Source of the DNA: Bacillus alkalisoli
GTDB lineage: Bacteria > Bacillota > Bacilli > Bacillales > Bacillaceae_I
Assembly (NCBI RefSeq): GCF_002797415.1
Contig: NZ_KZ454944.1
Location: 1,816,665 to 1,880,664 of the forward strand
DNA length: 64,000 bases
Direction: 5' to 3'
A program made the position numbers and the translations under genes. Shown in pieces: positions 41,255 through 49,152 of the stretch. Within the stretch, counting starts at the first letter, position 1, and each line of letters begins with the position of its first letter. The notes below the pieces were generated by a model that did not search any database, was not told the origin of the DNA, and saw nothing but the letters and a program-made list of their open reading frames with translations.

Positions 41255-41310
41255 GCACCATACCCCCAACGTGTTAAAGTTTTTAACGTAATGGGATTAT
41301 GGCCCTATAA
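41255..41310. repeat. Dispersed CCCC..TTAA..GGG hairpin
   Basis: GGCACCATACCCCCAACGTG, TTAAAGTTTTTAACGT and AATGGGATTATGGCCC form an imperfect stem with a TTAAA tip. It resembles those at 15093 and 43988. No gene is near on its left side except the GNAT. Confidence 0.5.
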
Positions 41311-41441
41311 CCAGTCTATTTGTCTGAAATTTCGGATGGCGAAGAATGGTTGTTTATAACCATTTACAGATTATTCAAAAAACTTTACTCTTAAAGAGAG
41401 CTTGTTTAAGCCATAAAATAAAGAGATTAAAGGAGGATTTT

Positions 41442-42512
41442 ATGAAAAAAATTTACAAAAAAATGTTAGCGTTATCATTAACAGGTGTGATGGCATTTGG
41501 CGCATTAACGTCAGTTGGTTTACCTGCTGGGGCGGTTGGAAATGGGCCGAATTATAATGGAAATGAATCTATTCAAACATCGATTTTGACTACTTATGAA
41601 GAACTAGTAGACTACTTACATAAACAGGCAGAAAAACAAGATGCGTTAGAATTAGAAGTAATTGGTCAAACGGTAAAAGGCCGTGACATTTACATGGCGA
41701 AATATATTACAAATGAAGAAAACCCAACTATTCTCTTCTTAACACAACAACACGGCAATGAACAGTTAACAACCGAAGGGGCATTAGAATTTATTAAACA
41801 TTTAGGTACTGGAAAAACAAAATCAGTACTTGATGGAGTAAATATTCTCGTCATTCCAATGTTAAATGCTGATGGTGCAATGGGGGATGTGAATTTTTCT
41901 ACGGATCGATATATCGCAGCTGGTGATCGTCATTTAACGCGGGCGAATGCGAATAATTATGATTTGAACCGTGAACACGACAAGCAGGTAGAACTCATGC
42001 AACCAGAAGCGAGAGTATTACATGAGAATGTACTAGCAAAATATAACATTGATTATTTAATTGATTTACATCATCAAGGAACACAAAGTGAACGTGATGG
42101 CAAATATGTATCAGGTTCCATTTTATACCCGACAAATCCTAATGTGAACCCGGAAATAGTAGAACAATCAAAGAAACTTGGTGCAGTTGTCTTCCATGAG
42201 ATTGAATCTAAAGGGTGGGGGCATCTTGGAAAATATAACGGAGGTTCTGGTGCTAACATTGGCCGTAACGGAATTGCGTTAAGATATGATATTGCTACAT
42301 TGTTGTTCGAAATGCGAGGTATGTCCGACCATACGAACCCTTCTGCCGTCCTTGGTCAAAAAAGTAACGGTTATTTAATTCGACAAACGGTAAACACACT
42401 TGATGCAACTGTTAAAGCAATTGCAAATGGTTCCATTCAAACAGTAGATACAAGCTTCTGGGATACACTTCCATTTCAAACAACTCGTCAAGGGGAAGAA
42501 TCCGACGAATAA
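41442..42512 (+). CDS. Secreted M14 family zinc carboxypeptidase
   Basis: A 356-residue exported enzyme with signal peptide MKKIYKKMLALSLTGVMAFG and a likely cleavage after PAGA. Zinc ligands and catalytic residue fit M14: QQHGNEQL (His-x-x-Glu), IDLHHQG (second His), LLFEMRG (catalytic Glu), with NREHD and R in between for substrate binding. It releases C-terminal residues from peptides outside the cell. I chose the ATG with AAAGGAGG; an upstream in-frame GTG at 41346 has no site. A deleted toxin-antitoxin locus lies directly after its stop. Confidence 0.9.
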   Translation: MKKIYKKMLALSLTGVMAFGALTSVGLPAGAVGNGPNYNGNESIQTSILTTYEELVDYLHKQAEKQDALELEVIGQTVKGRDIYMAKYITNEENPTILFLTQQHGNEQLTTEGALEFIKHLGTGKTKSVLDGVNILVIPMLNADGAMGDVNFSTDRYIAAGDRHLTRANANNYDLNREHDKQVELMQPEARVLHENVLAKYNIDYLIDLHHQGTQSERDGKYVSGSILYPTNPNVNPEIVEQSKKLGAVVFHEIESKGWGHLGKYNGGSGANIGRNGIALRYDIATLLFEMRGMSDHTNPSAVLGQKSNGYLIRQTVNTLDATVKAIANGSIQTVDTSFWDTLPFQTTRQGEESDE

Positions 42513-42548
42513 GTAATACTAACCATATCTATCATAAAAGAGAAAAAA

Positions 42549-42665
42549 TAACCCACCCTTGAGCCGGCAAGCATAATAGGGTGGGTTTTTTTACTACCAA
42601 TGCTGACTCCCTTGAAGGGAACCTGCTATTGTATGGACCGCTTGGTGTTAGAGCACTATCGGTCT
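42549..42665 (-). ncRNA. Solo type I antitoxin-like RNA gene (copy D)
   Basis: It has the complete minus-strand unit: -10 TATACT, stem GACCGATAGTG../..GGTGTTAGCG-like, CAGGTTCCCTTCAAGGGAGT, and terminator AACCCACCC/GGGTGGGTT. On the plus strand, TATCTATCATAAAAGAGAAA before it equals the last codons of toxin C, so the toxin was deleted up to its 3' end. Confidence 0.6.
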
Positions 42666-43043
42666 TTTTTAGTATATGCATATTTATAGTATTATTATAA
42701 CCGAAAATACAAGACTTGAAAACAGAGTTAATCGAAAGCACCTTATTTATTGACGGTTAAAAAACTGTGTTCAAGTATGACTATTAACATACATTCTTAG
42801 GCGCTTAATTATTCGTAAATCGTATGGAAGTTCAAACTAATAAATAACAAAAGATTTACTGCTTTCACAATGTATTAACGCTTTTTTGATATTTAACTAC
42901 AGAAGCTAAATGCTAAAAAAAGATAATTACATAGATTAGAGTGGAACACACGTTCTTGTGGATGGTATAATATCTATACAATAGCATGGTAAACTCAAGG
43001 GTGGTCAGCATTACCCCAGTAGAAAGGGGGTGATGCCGATAGG

Positions 43044-43121
43044 ATGACAACTTTTCAAGCATTAGTGCTTATGATTGCATTTGCTAGCTTAGTTGTATCA
43101 ATCGTTAAAGACAAAAAATAA
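43044..43121 (+). CDS. Holin-like type I toxin, locus B
   Basis: A 25-residue peptide, MTTFQALVLMIAFASLVVSI followed by VKDKK, with one membrane helix and a charged end. It is of the putative holin-like toxin type (TxpA/BsrG group) that depolarises the membrane. A TATAAT promoter lies near 42967, the leader carries TCAAGGGTGG, and AGGGGGTGATG sits in the ribosome site region. The inverted CCACCCTTGA after the stop can pair with the leader, as in known type I toxins, where such pairing blocks translation until processing. Too short for length-filtered gene calling. Confidence 0.85.
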   Translation: MTTFQALVLMIAFASLVVSIVKDKK

Positions 43122-43233
43122 CCCACCCTTGAGCCTAGCAGCAACCTAGGGTGGATTATATACCCACAATGCTGACTCCCTTGATGGGAACCTGCTATTG
43201 TATAGACCGTTAGTGTTACTAGCACTATCGGTC
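43120..43233 (-). ncRNA. Antitoxin RNA of locus B
   Basis: The minus-strand unit has a -10 TATACT (43240-43245 on the complement), CAGGTTCCCATCAAGGGAGT, and a terminator overlapping the toxin 3' end (CCACCCTAGG/CCTAGGGTGG type). It would be antisense to about 40-100 nt of toxin mRNA. Confidence 0.6.
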
Positions 43234-43382
43234 TTTTTTAGTATATGCTTGTTTATATAGTTATTATAACCTCTTTTACGGCAAGATAAAACTATAAAGT
43301 TTTGTACTGACTTGTTTAGTTATTTTAGTAGAAAGTGCCCTTTATGCATTGATGGCCATGGCATCTGGCCCCATAGGTAAAA

Positions 43383-43928
43383 TTAAGTAAACATCATCAC
43401 TATCCCAACAATTCCAAGAATAATTCCACCAAAAACATTTATTAAAATAGCGGCTTCACTAGGTTCTGAGTCTTTGAGCTTCCACCCAATTTCTAAGTAC
43501 CAGGCAGACCTAGGCGCAAAGGTTAAAAATGCTCCGACTGCGATGGCAAGTAGCCCAGTAAAAAAGTTCCCCGAACTAGATTTACTTTTCTCTTCACGTG
43601 GTACACCATATGTAAGCTCGTATTCCGAAATGGCTTTATCCATTCTCTCCATCATGATTCGATCTTCTTCCATCGTAAAATCATTTTCTCCTATAAACTT
43701 ACCAGAGCAAGTCGACATGTTCGTCCCAACAGTATTGCAATTATAACTATATTTCGTTCCGTCTGGAGCCAAAACGGTATAACCATAGCCTATGCTAGAG
43801 ACACTAGCTGTTACTGTAAATTCTTGCCCATCAATGACGACAACACGACTATCACTCTCAGCAACTGCGGTAATTGGTATGAAAAGAAAAATAAAAAGAA
43901 GAACGATAAGTTGTTTATAAATTATCAT
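43383..43928 (-). CDS. Secreted/membrane protein with DUF6199-like end
   Basis: A ~181-residue protein. It has a signal peptide (IYKQLIVLLFIFLFIPITAVA), a mature domain with two Cys that may form a disulfide (YSYNCNTVGTNMSTCSGKF), and a coiled segment (EEDRIMMERMDKAISEYELTYG). Two membrane segments follow, around the motif APRSAWYLEIGWKLKDSEPSEAAI, which is the DUF6199-type pattern. Function is unknown; the topology suggests a surface domain held by a membrane hairpin. I chose ATG at 43928 because AAGGGA then has proper spacing; GTG at 43937 is too close to it. Confidence 0.7.
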   Translation of the reverse strand: MIIYKQLIVLLFIFLFIPITAVAESDSRVVVIDGQEFTVTASVSSIGYGYTVLAPDGTKYSYNCNTVGTNMSTCSGKFIGENDFTMEEDRIMMERMDKAISEYELTYGVPREEKSKSSSGNFFTGLLAIAVGAFLTFAPRSAWYLEIGWKLKDSEPSEAAILINVFGGIILGIVGIVMMFT

Positions 43929-44218
43929 AATATTCACATCCCTTTATATAATTTACGCATATATCATCGAAAAGTTTCAATAATTTAGAATACAAAAACC
44001 CCCCATTATGGTAAAACTTTAACGTAGTGGGGCCGAGCACCTTATTGTTGTGAAAGTGGAAAGATAAACATGACAAAGAGGAATATCAGAAGAAATTTTC
44101 TTTTATATCTTGTTCAATACGGAACGCTTGTTCGTTCTTTTGTTATAATATTTTAACAATAGTATGGGAAATTCAAGGGTGGTCAGCATTACCCCAGTTG
44201 GAAGGGGGTGATGCCGAT

Positions 44219-44299
44219 ATGATGTCAACTTTCCAAGCATTAGTGCTAATGATTGCATTTGCTAGTTTAGTTGTATCTATCATAAAAGACAAAAAATAA
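44219..44299 (+). CDS. Holin-like type I toxin, locus C
   Basis: A 26-residue peptide, MMSTFQALVLMIAFASLVVS followed by IIKDKK, nearly identical to locus B. TATAAT lies at about 44144, with TCAAGGGTGG in the leader and AGGGGGTGATG before the double ATG. The 3' inverted repeat and convergent antitoxin are complete, so this locus looks fully functional. Confidence 0.85.
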   Translation: MMSTFQALVLMIAFASLVVSIIKDKK

Positions 44300-44410
44300 C
44301 CCACCCTTGAGCCTGGATGCGATAGGGTGGGTTACGCCTAATAATTGCTGATTCCCTTGAAGGGAACCTGCTATTGTATGGACCGTATGGTGTTAGCGCA
44401 CCAGCGGTCT
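44298..44410 (-). ncRNA. Antitoxin RNA of locus C
   Basis: The minus-strand unit has a -10 TATACT (near 44416-44421 on the complement), stem GACCGCTGGTG/CACCATACGGTC, CAGGTTCCCTTCAAGGGAAT, and terminator AACCCACCC/GGGTGGGTT. Confidence 0.6.
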
Positions 44411-44502
44411 TTTTTAGTATATGCCTTTTTATAGTTTTATTATAACCGAAAGAGCCTACTATATGAAAACTATTAGAAGCTCTGATATAGTATCATCTTC
44501 TA

Positions 44503-45786
44503 TCAACTTTTAAACCTTCTAACAATCTCTAATATTCCTTCCCCAAACTCTTCGGCTTTCTTCACACCGATACCTTCGACTTTAAATAGTTCATCCTTAT
44601 TAGTTGGTAACAATTCTAGGATGCAATCTAATGTTTTATTCGTATATATATAGAAAGGTTTTACGTTTAATTTTTTCGCTGTAACCGTGCGGTACTGAGT
44701 TAGATCCGATCGTAAATGGTCCATATCAATAGTTTTCGTATTGGAATCTAAAGCGGTATTATTTTTAATAATATTTATGATATCCACACCAAATTCTTCC
44801 GTTTTCTTATGTCCCATTCCCGTTACTTCTAATAATTGATTAATAGTAGTAGGTTTCAACGAAACAAGTTCACTTAAAGTATGGTTATTGAAAATATAGT
44901 ATGGCTTGCAGTTTAATTGTTTTGCTTTTTTCGAACGGTACGCCATTAGTAAATGAGATAAGTCTTCTTTTACGTTTAACTCACTCTCAACTATTGTACT
45001 TTCTGTTGAAACATTATCATCCTTTATTGAAGCGACAGATAATAGATAATCTTCTCTATTAAAAGGTATATCTAATGCGTGTGCTTTTACTGCATCAGCG
45101 ATGGAATAAAGGTATTTATCTAACATAAAGGTAGGAGATTTCTTGTCTAGTTCTGATTTAAGAAATGTCTTAATTTGGTCATGTCGAATAATAGTATCTT
45201 TGATGTGCTGAGGTGCATTTTTAGACATATTTATAATAGTTTTATGATTAGCAAATGTGACCGCATATCGTATAGGACATTTGTCTATGACTTCTTTTGA
45301 TTTCAAAAGCTTTTCTAAAATAGCCACATGTCTTTCTACTTGATTAATAGGGCTATACATTCCTTCTTTGTTAACAATTCTATTATTCTTTGTAATCACA
45401 CGAAGAAACTCACCTTTATCTGTCACTTCAATATTTCCAAACAATTTCTTCACTTCAAGAACCAATATAAACTTATGTGTAATGATAACAAAGTCCATTT
45501 GCGCCTTGTAATTATCATACTCTATAGTGACATCATGAAGTATTACCATTGGCAGCATGGAGTTTTTCAACTCGAATAACACGCTAGATTCACCAGTTTG
45601 ACCAATTGAAAACGTCTTTAAATGATGGGTGACCTTCTTAACGTCAACAGCAGGATCATTACTATTCAATAAGTGATTTAATCCATCTAAAAAAGGAGAC
45701 TTGTCATTAAACTCTTTATAAATGACAGGCTCTTTAATATCTCTATTTTCAGTTACGATGTTAAGGATATTTTTAAGAAATGACAT
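44503..45786 (-). CDS. NERD nuclease-like domain plus two HRDC domains
   Basis: A 427-residue protein. The NERD domain (about residues 55-190) shows GQTGESSVLFELKN, VTIEYDNYKAQMDFVIITHKFILVLEVKKLFGNIEV, with the Asp and the E-x-K active-site pattern. Two HRDC nucleic-acid-binding domains follow, at about 285-350 (LSHLLMAYRSKKAKQLNCKPYYIFNNHTLSELVSLKPTT) and 360-427 (LTQYRTVTAKKLNVKPFYIYTNKTLDCILELLP). It likely acts on DNA, as a nuclease or binding protein. A similar NERD domain occurs at 53234 and at 57246. The ATG follows GGGAGGAAC. Confidence 0.88.
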   Translation of the reverse strand: MSFLKNILNIVTENRDIKEPVIYKEFNDKSPFLDGLNHLLNSNDPAVDVKKVTHHLKTFSIGQTGESSVLFELKNSMLPMVILHDVTIEYDNYKAQMDFVIITHKFILVLEVKKLFGNIEVTDKGEFLRVITKNNRIVNKEGMYSPINQVERHVAILEKLLKSKEVIDKCPIRYAVTFANHKTIINMSKNAPQHIKDTIIRHDQIKTFLKSELDKKSPTFMLDKYLYSIADAVKAHALDIPFNREDYLLSVASIKDDNVSTESTIVESELNVKEDLSHLLMAYRSKKAKQLNCKPYYIFNNHTLSELVSLKPTTINQLLEVTGMGHKKTEEFGVDIINIIKNNTALDSNTKTIDMDHLRSDLTQYRTVTAKKLNVKPFYIYTNKTLDCILELLPTNKDELFKVEGIGVKKAEEFGEGILEIVRRFKS

Positions 45787-45974
45787 AATGTTCCTCCCAC
45801 AACTTAATTTGTTACTAATTATAGCAATAAACTGGGAATAGATGTGTCTGAATTTGTCGAATAGTAAGGGGTGATGGATATTAATTCAAGTAGAGCTCTC
45901 TGTGGGAAACTACACATTAAGAAACAAAAAAACGGAGACTTACAATAAATTAAAAAAGTATTTTACCGTCTAAG

Positions 45975-46018
45975 AGACAAAACCGGGGACGGGGTAACAT
46001 TACCCTTTCCCCGGTTTA
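45975..46018. repeat. GGGGACGGGGTAACATTACC hairpin
   Basis: AAACCGGGGACGGGGTAA and TTACCCTTTCCCCGGTTT pair over a very short loop. The GGGGACGGGGT arm is like that of the 46993 hairpin. It lies in the empty stretch 45840-46187. Confidence 0.6.
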
Positions 46019-46187
46019 TCCCTTTTACTTGAACAGATGTAATAACCCCCTAGTGTTCTAGTTATTGATAGGCCCTTACTAGAGTAACTAAACTTACTCC
46101 AAGTCGTTAGGTGTTGAGTGTTATATACATATAGATGTAAACTACTAATAAATAATAAAACACATTATAACACTGGAGGAAAATGAT

Positions 46188-46967
46188 ATGAAATATTTTG
46201 TAGTTGATGCTTTTGCAGAAAAGGTTTTTGAAGGAAATCCAGCAGGAGTATGTATCATGAATGATTGGATTTCAGATGAACTCATGCAGAAAATAGCCAT
46301 TGAAAATAACCTATCGGAAACAGCTTTTGCAGTAAAAGAAGAAGGCCATTACCGACTTAGATGGTTTACACCTGGAGGAGAGATTAACCTTTGTGGGCAT
46401 GCCACGCTAGCAACGGCATTTATCATTTTAAATTACTATGAAAAGCAATTGGATACCGTTAAGTTTCATACAATTAGTGGAGAGTTAACTGTAAACAAAC
46501 AAGATGATTTATATGAACTTGATTTCCCTTCTGTTCCTTCAGAAGAAATTTCTGTTACTGATCAAATGATTAGCGCTTTAGGAATCGTGCCAAAAGAAAC
46601 GTATTTAAATAGAGACCTTGTTTTTGTACTAGAGTCCGAGGAAGATGTAAGAAACATAAGTCCTGACTTTGCCCAATTAGAAAAATTACCAGAAGGATTG
46701 GGTGTTTGCGTTACAGCTCAAGGCAGTGAATTCGATTTTGTTTCCAGAGGCTTTTTCCCTAAGTTAAAGATAAACGAAGATCCAGTAACAGGTTCCTTGC
46801 ATTGCAGCCTAATTCCTTTTTGGGCAAAAAGATTAGAAAAACGGGAACTAGTTGCAAGACAAATTTCAAGCAGAGGCGGAACCCTTTATTGTAAATATGA
46901 AGAAGCACGAGTAAAGATGGCAGGAAAAGCAGTCCTATATTCAGTTGCAGAAATTACGATCGAGTAA
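46188..46967 (+). CDS. PhzF family isomerase-like protein
   Basis: A 259-residue protein with the diaminopimelate-epimerase-like fold. The group motifs are DAFAEKVFEGNPAGVC, NNLSETAF (catalytic Glu44), LRWFTPGGEINLCGHATLATA, and EDPVTGSLHCSLIPFWAKRL. PhzF isomerises dihydro-3-hydroxyanthranilate in phenazine makers, but stand-alone relatives in Bacillus have unknown substrates. GGAGGAAAATG precedes the start. Followed by a hairpin of the covarying family and a truncated gene. Confidence 0.9.
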   Translation: MKYFVVDAFAEKVFEGNPAGVCIMNDWISDELMQKIAIENNLSETAFAVKEEGHYRLRWFTPGGEINLCGHATLATAFIILNYYEKQLDTVKFHTISGELTVNKQDDLYELDFPSVPSEEISVTDQMISALGIVPKETYLNRDLVFVLESEEDVRNISPDFAQLEKLPEGLGVCVTAQGSEFDFVSRGFFPKLKINEDPVTGSLHCSLIPFWAKRLEKRELVARQISSRGGTLYCKYEEARVKMAGKAVLYSVAEITIE

Positions 46968-46992
46968 AATGAGGTATTTAAAATGCAAAATC

Positions 46993-47045
46993 GGGGACGG
47001 GGTTACACTTCTCATTCAAAAAATGAGAAATGTAACCCCGTCCCC
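46993..47045. terminator. Long hairpin, copy 3 of a covarying family
   Basis: GGGGACGGGGTTACACTTCT on the left pairs with AGAAATGTAACCCCGTCCCC on the right around CATTCAAAAAATG, with one mismatch. It sits exactly at the broken edge of a DUF368 gene. Confidence 0.8.
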
Positions 47046-47050
47046 AAGTT

Positions 47051-47440
47051 ATCCTCTTTGCCATTGCAGGATTTATTGCAAGTACAGCTCTTGTTCTCCC
47101 TGGATTAAGCGGTGCTTTAATACTGACTATATTAGGTATATATGAAATAGCCACAGCATCTTTAATGTCGTTTGATTTGCCGATAATTTTAGCGATTGGT
47201 TCAGGTATAGTTTTAGGAGTTTTACTAACTAGTAAACTTATTAGATACTTATTAGAAAATTACACGGCAGAAACTTATGCAGCAATAATTGGGTTAGTTA
47301 GTGGTTCAATCTATGCGATTCAGTACAATTTATATAGTGTACTTGGCACTTCGACAATCGTAGTGTCATTGATAACATTTTTTGTGGGCATCGCTTTTAT
47401 AATTACTTTAAAGCAAATTCAGAACAAAAAATTTGAGTAG
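47051..47440 (+). pseudogene. DUF368 (PopT-type) membrane protein, C-terminal half only
   Basis: The frame is open from the edge of the hairpin and reads LFAIAGFIASTALVLPGLSGALILTILGIYE, then three more membrane segments to KKFE. The PGLSGALIL motif is the second of the paired PG-SG motifs of DUF368, a family that includes undecaprenyl-phosphate translocases. The first half of the protein, with the first motif, is missing. An ATG at 47165 would give 91 residues without the motif. The coding break coincides with the hairpin at 46993-47045. Confidence 0.75.
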
Positions 47441-47490
47441 AATTACTAAATTTATTTAGGTTATATATTGGGATTATGAAATTCTACACT

Positions 47491-47545
47491 TAAACAAACG
47501 GATGCGTATCTTCAAGAAGGAGTTCGCATCTTTTTTCTTGAAGTA
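47491..47545 (+). repeat. Cassette-type intergenic site 1
   Basis: AAACAAACGGATGCGTATCTTCAAGAAGG and its stem partner CGCATC..CTTGAAG. The first 30 bases match site 6 at 49673 with few changes. Confidence 0.65.
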
Positions 47546-47595
47546 AAGAGCAGTAGAGTTAAAGAGAAGTGAAATTGTATTAGGGGGAATGATTT

Positions 47596-47811
47596 ATGAA
47601 CAAACAAGCAGTAACATATGTTTCTTTAGGGATTATCATTATACTTATTAGTACCCCTTTAGGGTACAATTTGGTTAACATCGTGTATCGAAACAAGAAT
47701 TTAACTAGTGAATATGTACCAATTCTTAATGGATTTATACATTCATTGATGTTAATCGGTATCTTAGTATTTAGCATTGGAATAGTTACTTTCATAAAAG
47801 ATAGAAATTAA
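47596..47811 (+). CDS. Small two-helix membrane protein
   Basis: A 71-residue protein of unknown function, with two hydrophobic segments (about 7-27 and 45-66) joined by a polar loop (VYRNKNLTSEYVP). AGGGGGAATG stands before the ATG with good spacing. It lies between intergenic sites 1 and 2, on the same strand as its neighbours. Confidence 0.65.
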   Translation: MNKQAVTYVSLGIIIILISTPLGYNLVNIVYRNKNLTSEYVPILNGFIHSLMLIGILVFSIGIVTFIKDRN

Positions 47812-47816
47812 TTATT

Positions 47817-47866
47817 GCATTAACGGGGGTTTATCTTTAAGAAGGATAAGTCCCTTTTTTTGGAAG
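47817..47866 (+). repeat. Cassette-type intergenic site 2
   Basis: TTAACGGGGGTTTATCTTTAAGAAGGATAAGTCCCTTTTTTT: the AACGGG start and TTTAAGAAGG centre are shared with sites 1 and 6. GGGG..TTATC / GATAA..CCC pair, and a T run follows, so it can also terminate. Confidence 0.55.
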
Positions 47867-47912
47867 TAATTAAACAAATGGAGCAGTTTTGTTTAATAAA
47901 GGGGGATATAAA

Positions 47913-48104
47913 ATGGAACTAAAAATTTGGCATTATGTTCTGGCTTTACTTATAATATCGTTTGGATTCTTCTTTATTGTTGCTACGTTATTGGAGGGGA
48001 AAAATGAGGCATATAGAGACTTTTTACTTACTATTGCAGTAGTTCATTTTGTCATGACAAAACTAATAACAATAAATAAAAATAAGGGGAAATATGAAAA
48101 ATAA
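47913..48104 (+). CDS. Small two-helix membrane protein
   Basis: A 63-residue protein with two hydrophobic helices (WHYVLALLIISFGFFFIVATLL and FLLTIAVVHFVMTKLITI) and a basic end. The ATG follows AAAGGGGGA; an earlier in-frame TTG (47889) lacks a site. No family is recognised. It stands alone between sites 2 and 3. Confidence 0.6.
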   Translation: MELKIWHYVLALLIISFGFFFIVATLLEGKNEAYRDFLLTIAVVHFVMTKLITINKNKGKYEK

Positions 48105-48110
48105 ATAATT

Positions 48111-48170
48111 GGATAAACGGGTGCGTTAGTAAATAATTGTTTTCACTCAAATCAGTTACTAACCGAGGAA
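48111..48170 (+). repeat. Cassette-type intergenic site 3
   Basis: ATAAACGGGTGCGTTAGTAA followed by a distal CAGTTACTAACCGAGG, which pairs with GTTAGTAA. The AAACGGGTGCGTTAG block is shared with site 4. Confidence 0.6.
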
Positions 48171-48194
48171 CAGTAAAATCTTTCGGGAGGGCAA

Positions 48195-48383
48195 ATGAAA
48201 AATATTATTTCAAAATTCTGGATACCTTGGGTTTTTGGTTCGCTAGTTGGTGTATTCTTGCTGAATTTTATCCTAAAAGGAGTGTTAGGTTGGGAACATA
48301 TTATATCTATGTAGATAACTGGTCTTATAGCTGTACTTATTGCATCAAGGATAAAGTCTGTTGTAAAGAAATATGAAGACTAA
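48195..48383 (+). pseudogene. Small membrane protein with an amber codon
   Basis: GGGAGGGCAA stands before an ATG that opens MKNIISKFWIPWVFGSLVGV and FLLNFILKGVLGWEHIISM. TAG follows at 48312, and the frame then continues ITGLIAVLIASRIKSVVKKYED to TAA. The two halves give one 62-residue two-helix protein, so the TAG is probably a recent lesion. An overlapping open frame (48137-48376) in another phase looks unlike a protein. Confidence 0.6.
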
Positions 48384-48410
48384 AACCTTCAAGTAGTATT
48401 TCAACTCTTA

Positions 48411-48475
48411 CATAAGTAACGGGTGCGTTAGCGAAACAGTGCTATTGCTTCTGCAACTATTGAAGCAGGTTTCTC
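48411..48475 (+). repeat. Cassette-type intergenic site 4
   Basis: AGTAACGGGTGCGTTAGCGA, then TGCTTCTGCAACTATTGAAGCAGG, a stem with the arms TGCTTC/GAAGCA. This block is the clearest AACGGGTGCGTTAG copy. Confidence 0.65.
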
Positions 48476-48530
48476 CAGTAAGGAGTATAAGGGGATTGAA
48501 ATAATTTATTATAACTTTGGAGGAGATAAA

Positions 48531-49052
48531 ATGAAAAGGTATATTCATCTGACAGGAATTGTCTTGGTGCTAATTGTTATTTCTGCATGTTCTGATGATG
48601 AGAACGACAAGGAATCATTAATTTTGAAATACCAAACTCAGATTAATGAGAAAAATATTGAGATTAGTAACTTAGAAGAAGAACTGAGACTTATTAATGA
48701 TGAATTGGAGCAAGAAAAGAAGAACCAAGAGAAATTGCAAATATTTGATCATAAAGCAAGGAACATTATGAAACATATAGCTAATAACGAATTCGATAAA
48801 TTAAGAAGTGAGTTTGATGTTAATTTTGAAGTCATCGATGGTAAGGTTAATTTCGGTGAACTTAGTGACTTTTATTTTCCAATAGAAATTGCTGGATTAC
48901 CTATGTATTTCAATTTTTATAATCCACAGCCTGATTCTACTGAGGTGGGTTATTTTCTATATGGTTATGACCAAAATGGTAGTGAACGAAAGTATGATAT
49001 TCATTTTCGTTTTGGTAAGAATAATGAATTTCTGTATGTGGGTACAGAATAG
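48531..49052 (+). CDS. Coiled-coil lipoprotein of unknown function
   Basis: A 173-residue lipoprotein with signal MKRYIHLTGIVLVLIVIS and lipobox ISAC (Cys20). Residues 30-70 form a coiled coil (KYQTQINEKNIEISNLEEELRLINDELEQEKKNQEKLQ), and a C-terminal alpha/beta domain follows (NIMKHIANNEFDKLRSEFDVNFEVIDGKVNF, GYDQNGSERKYDIHFRFGKNNEFLYVG). The end resembles domains in small Bacillus lipoproteins with no known role. GGAGGAGATAAA before the ATG is strong. It lies between sites 4 and 5. Confidence 0.75.
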   Translation: MKRYIHLTGIVLVLIVISACSDDENDKESLILKYQTQINEKNIEISNLEEELRLINDELEQEKKNQEKLQIFDHKARNIMKHIANNEFDKLRSEFDVNFEVIDGKVNFGELSDFYFPIEIAGLPMYFNFYNPQPDSTEVGYFLYGYDQNGSERKYDIHFRFGKNNEFLYVGTE

Positions 49053-49070
49053 GAGTATGGATAATTTATT

Positions 49071-49125
49071 CAACTAAAGGGTGGATGCTTCAATAACAGA
49101 TGGTCGTTTTTCTAATTCGAGTAAA
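49071..49125 (+). repeat. Cassette-type intergenic site 5 (divergent)
   Basis: CTAAAGGGTGGATGCTTCAATAACAGATGG and GTCGTTTTTCTAATTCGAG. Only AAAGGGTG and the general layout agree with the others. Confidence 0.4.
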
Positions 49126-49152
49126 TAAAGCAGAATAATTAGGGGGAATTTT

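Noticed and set aside
48137-48376. 79-residue protein
   Set aside because: It overlaps the better-supported membrane frame (48195-48383) in another phase, and has no ribosome site and an unusual composition.
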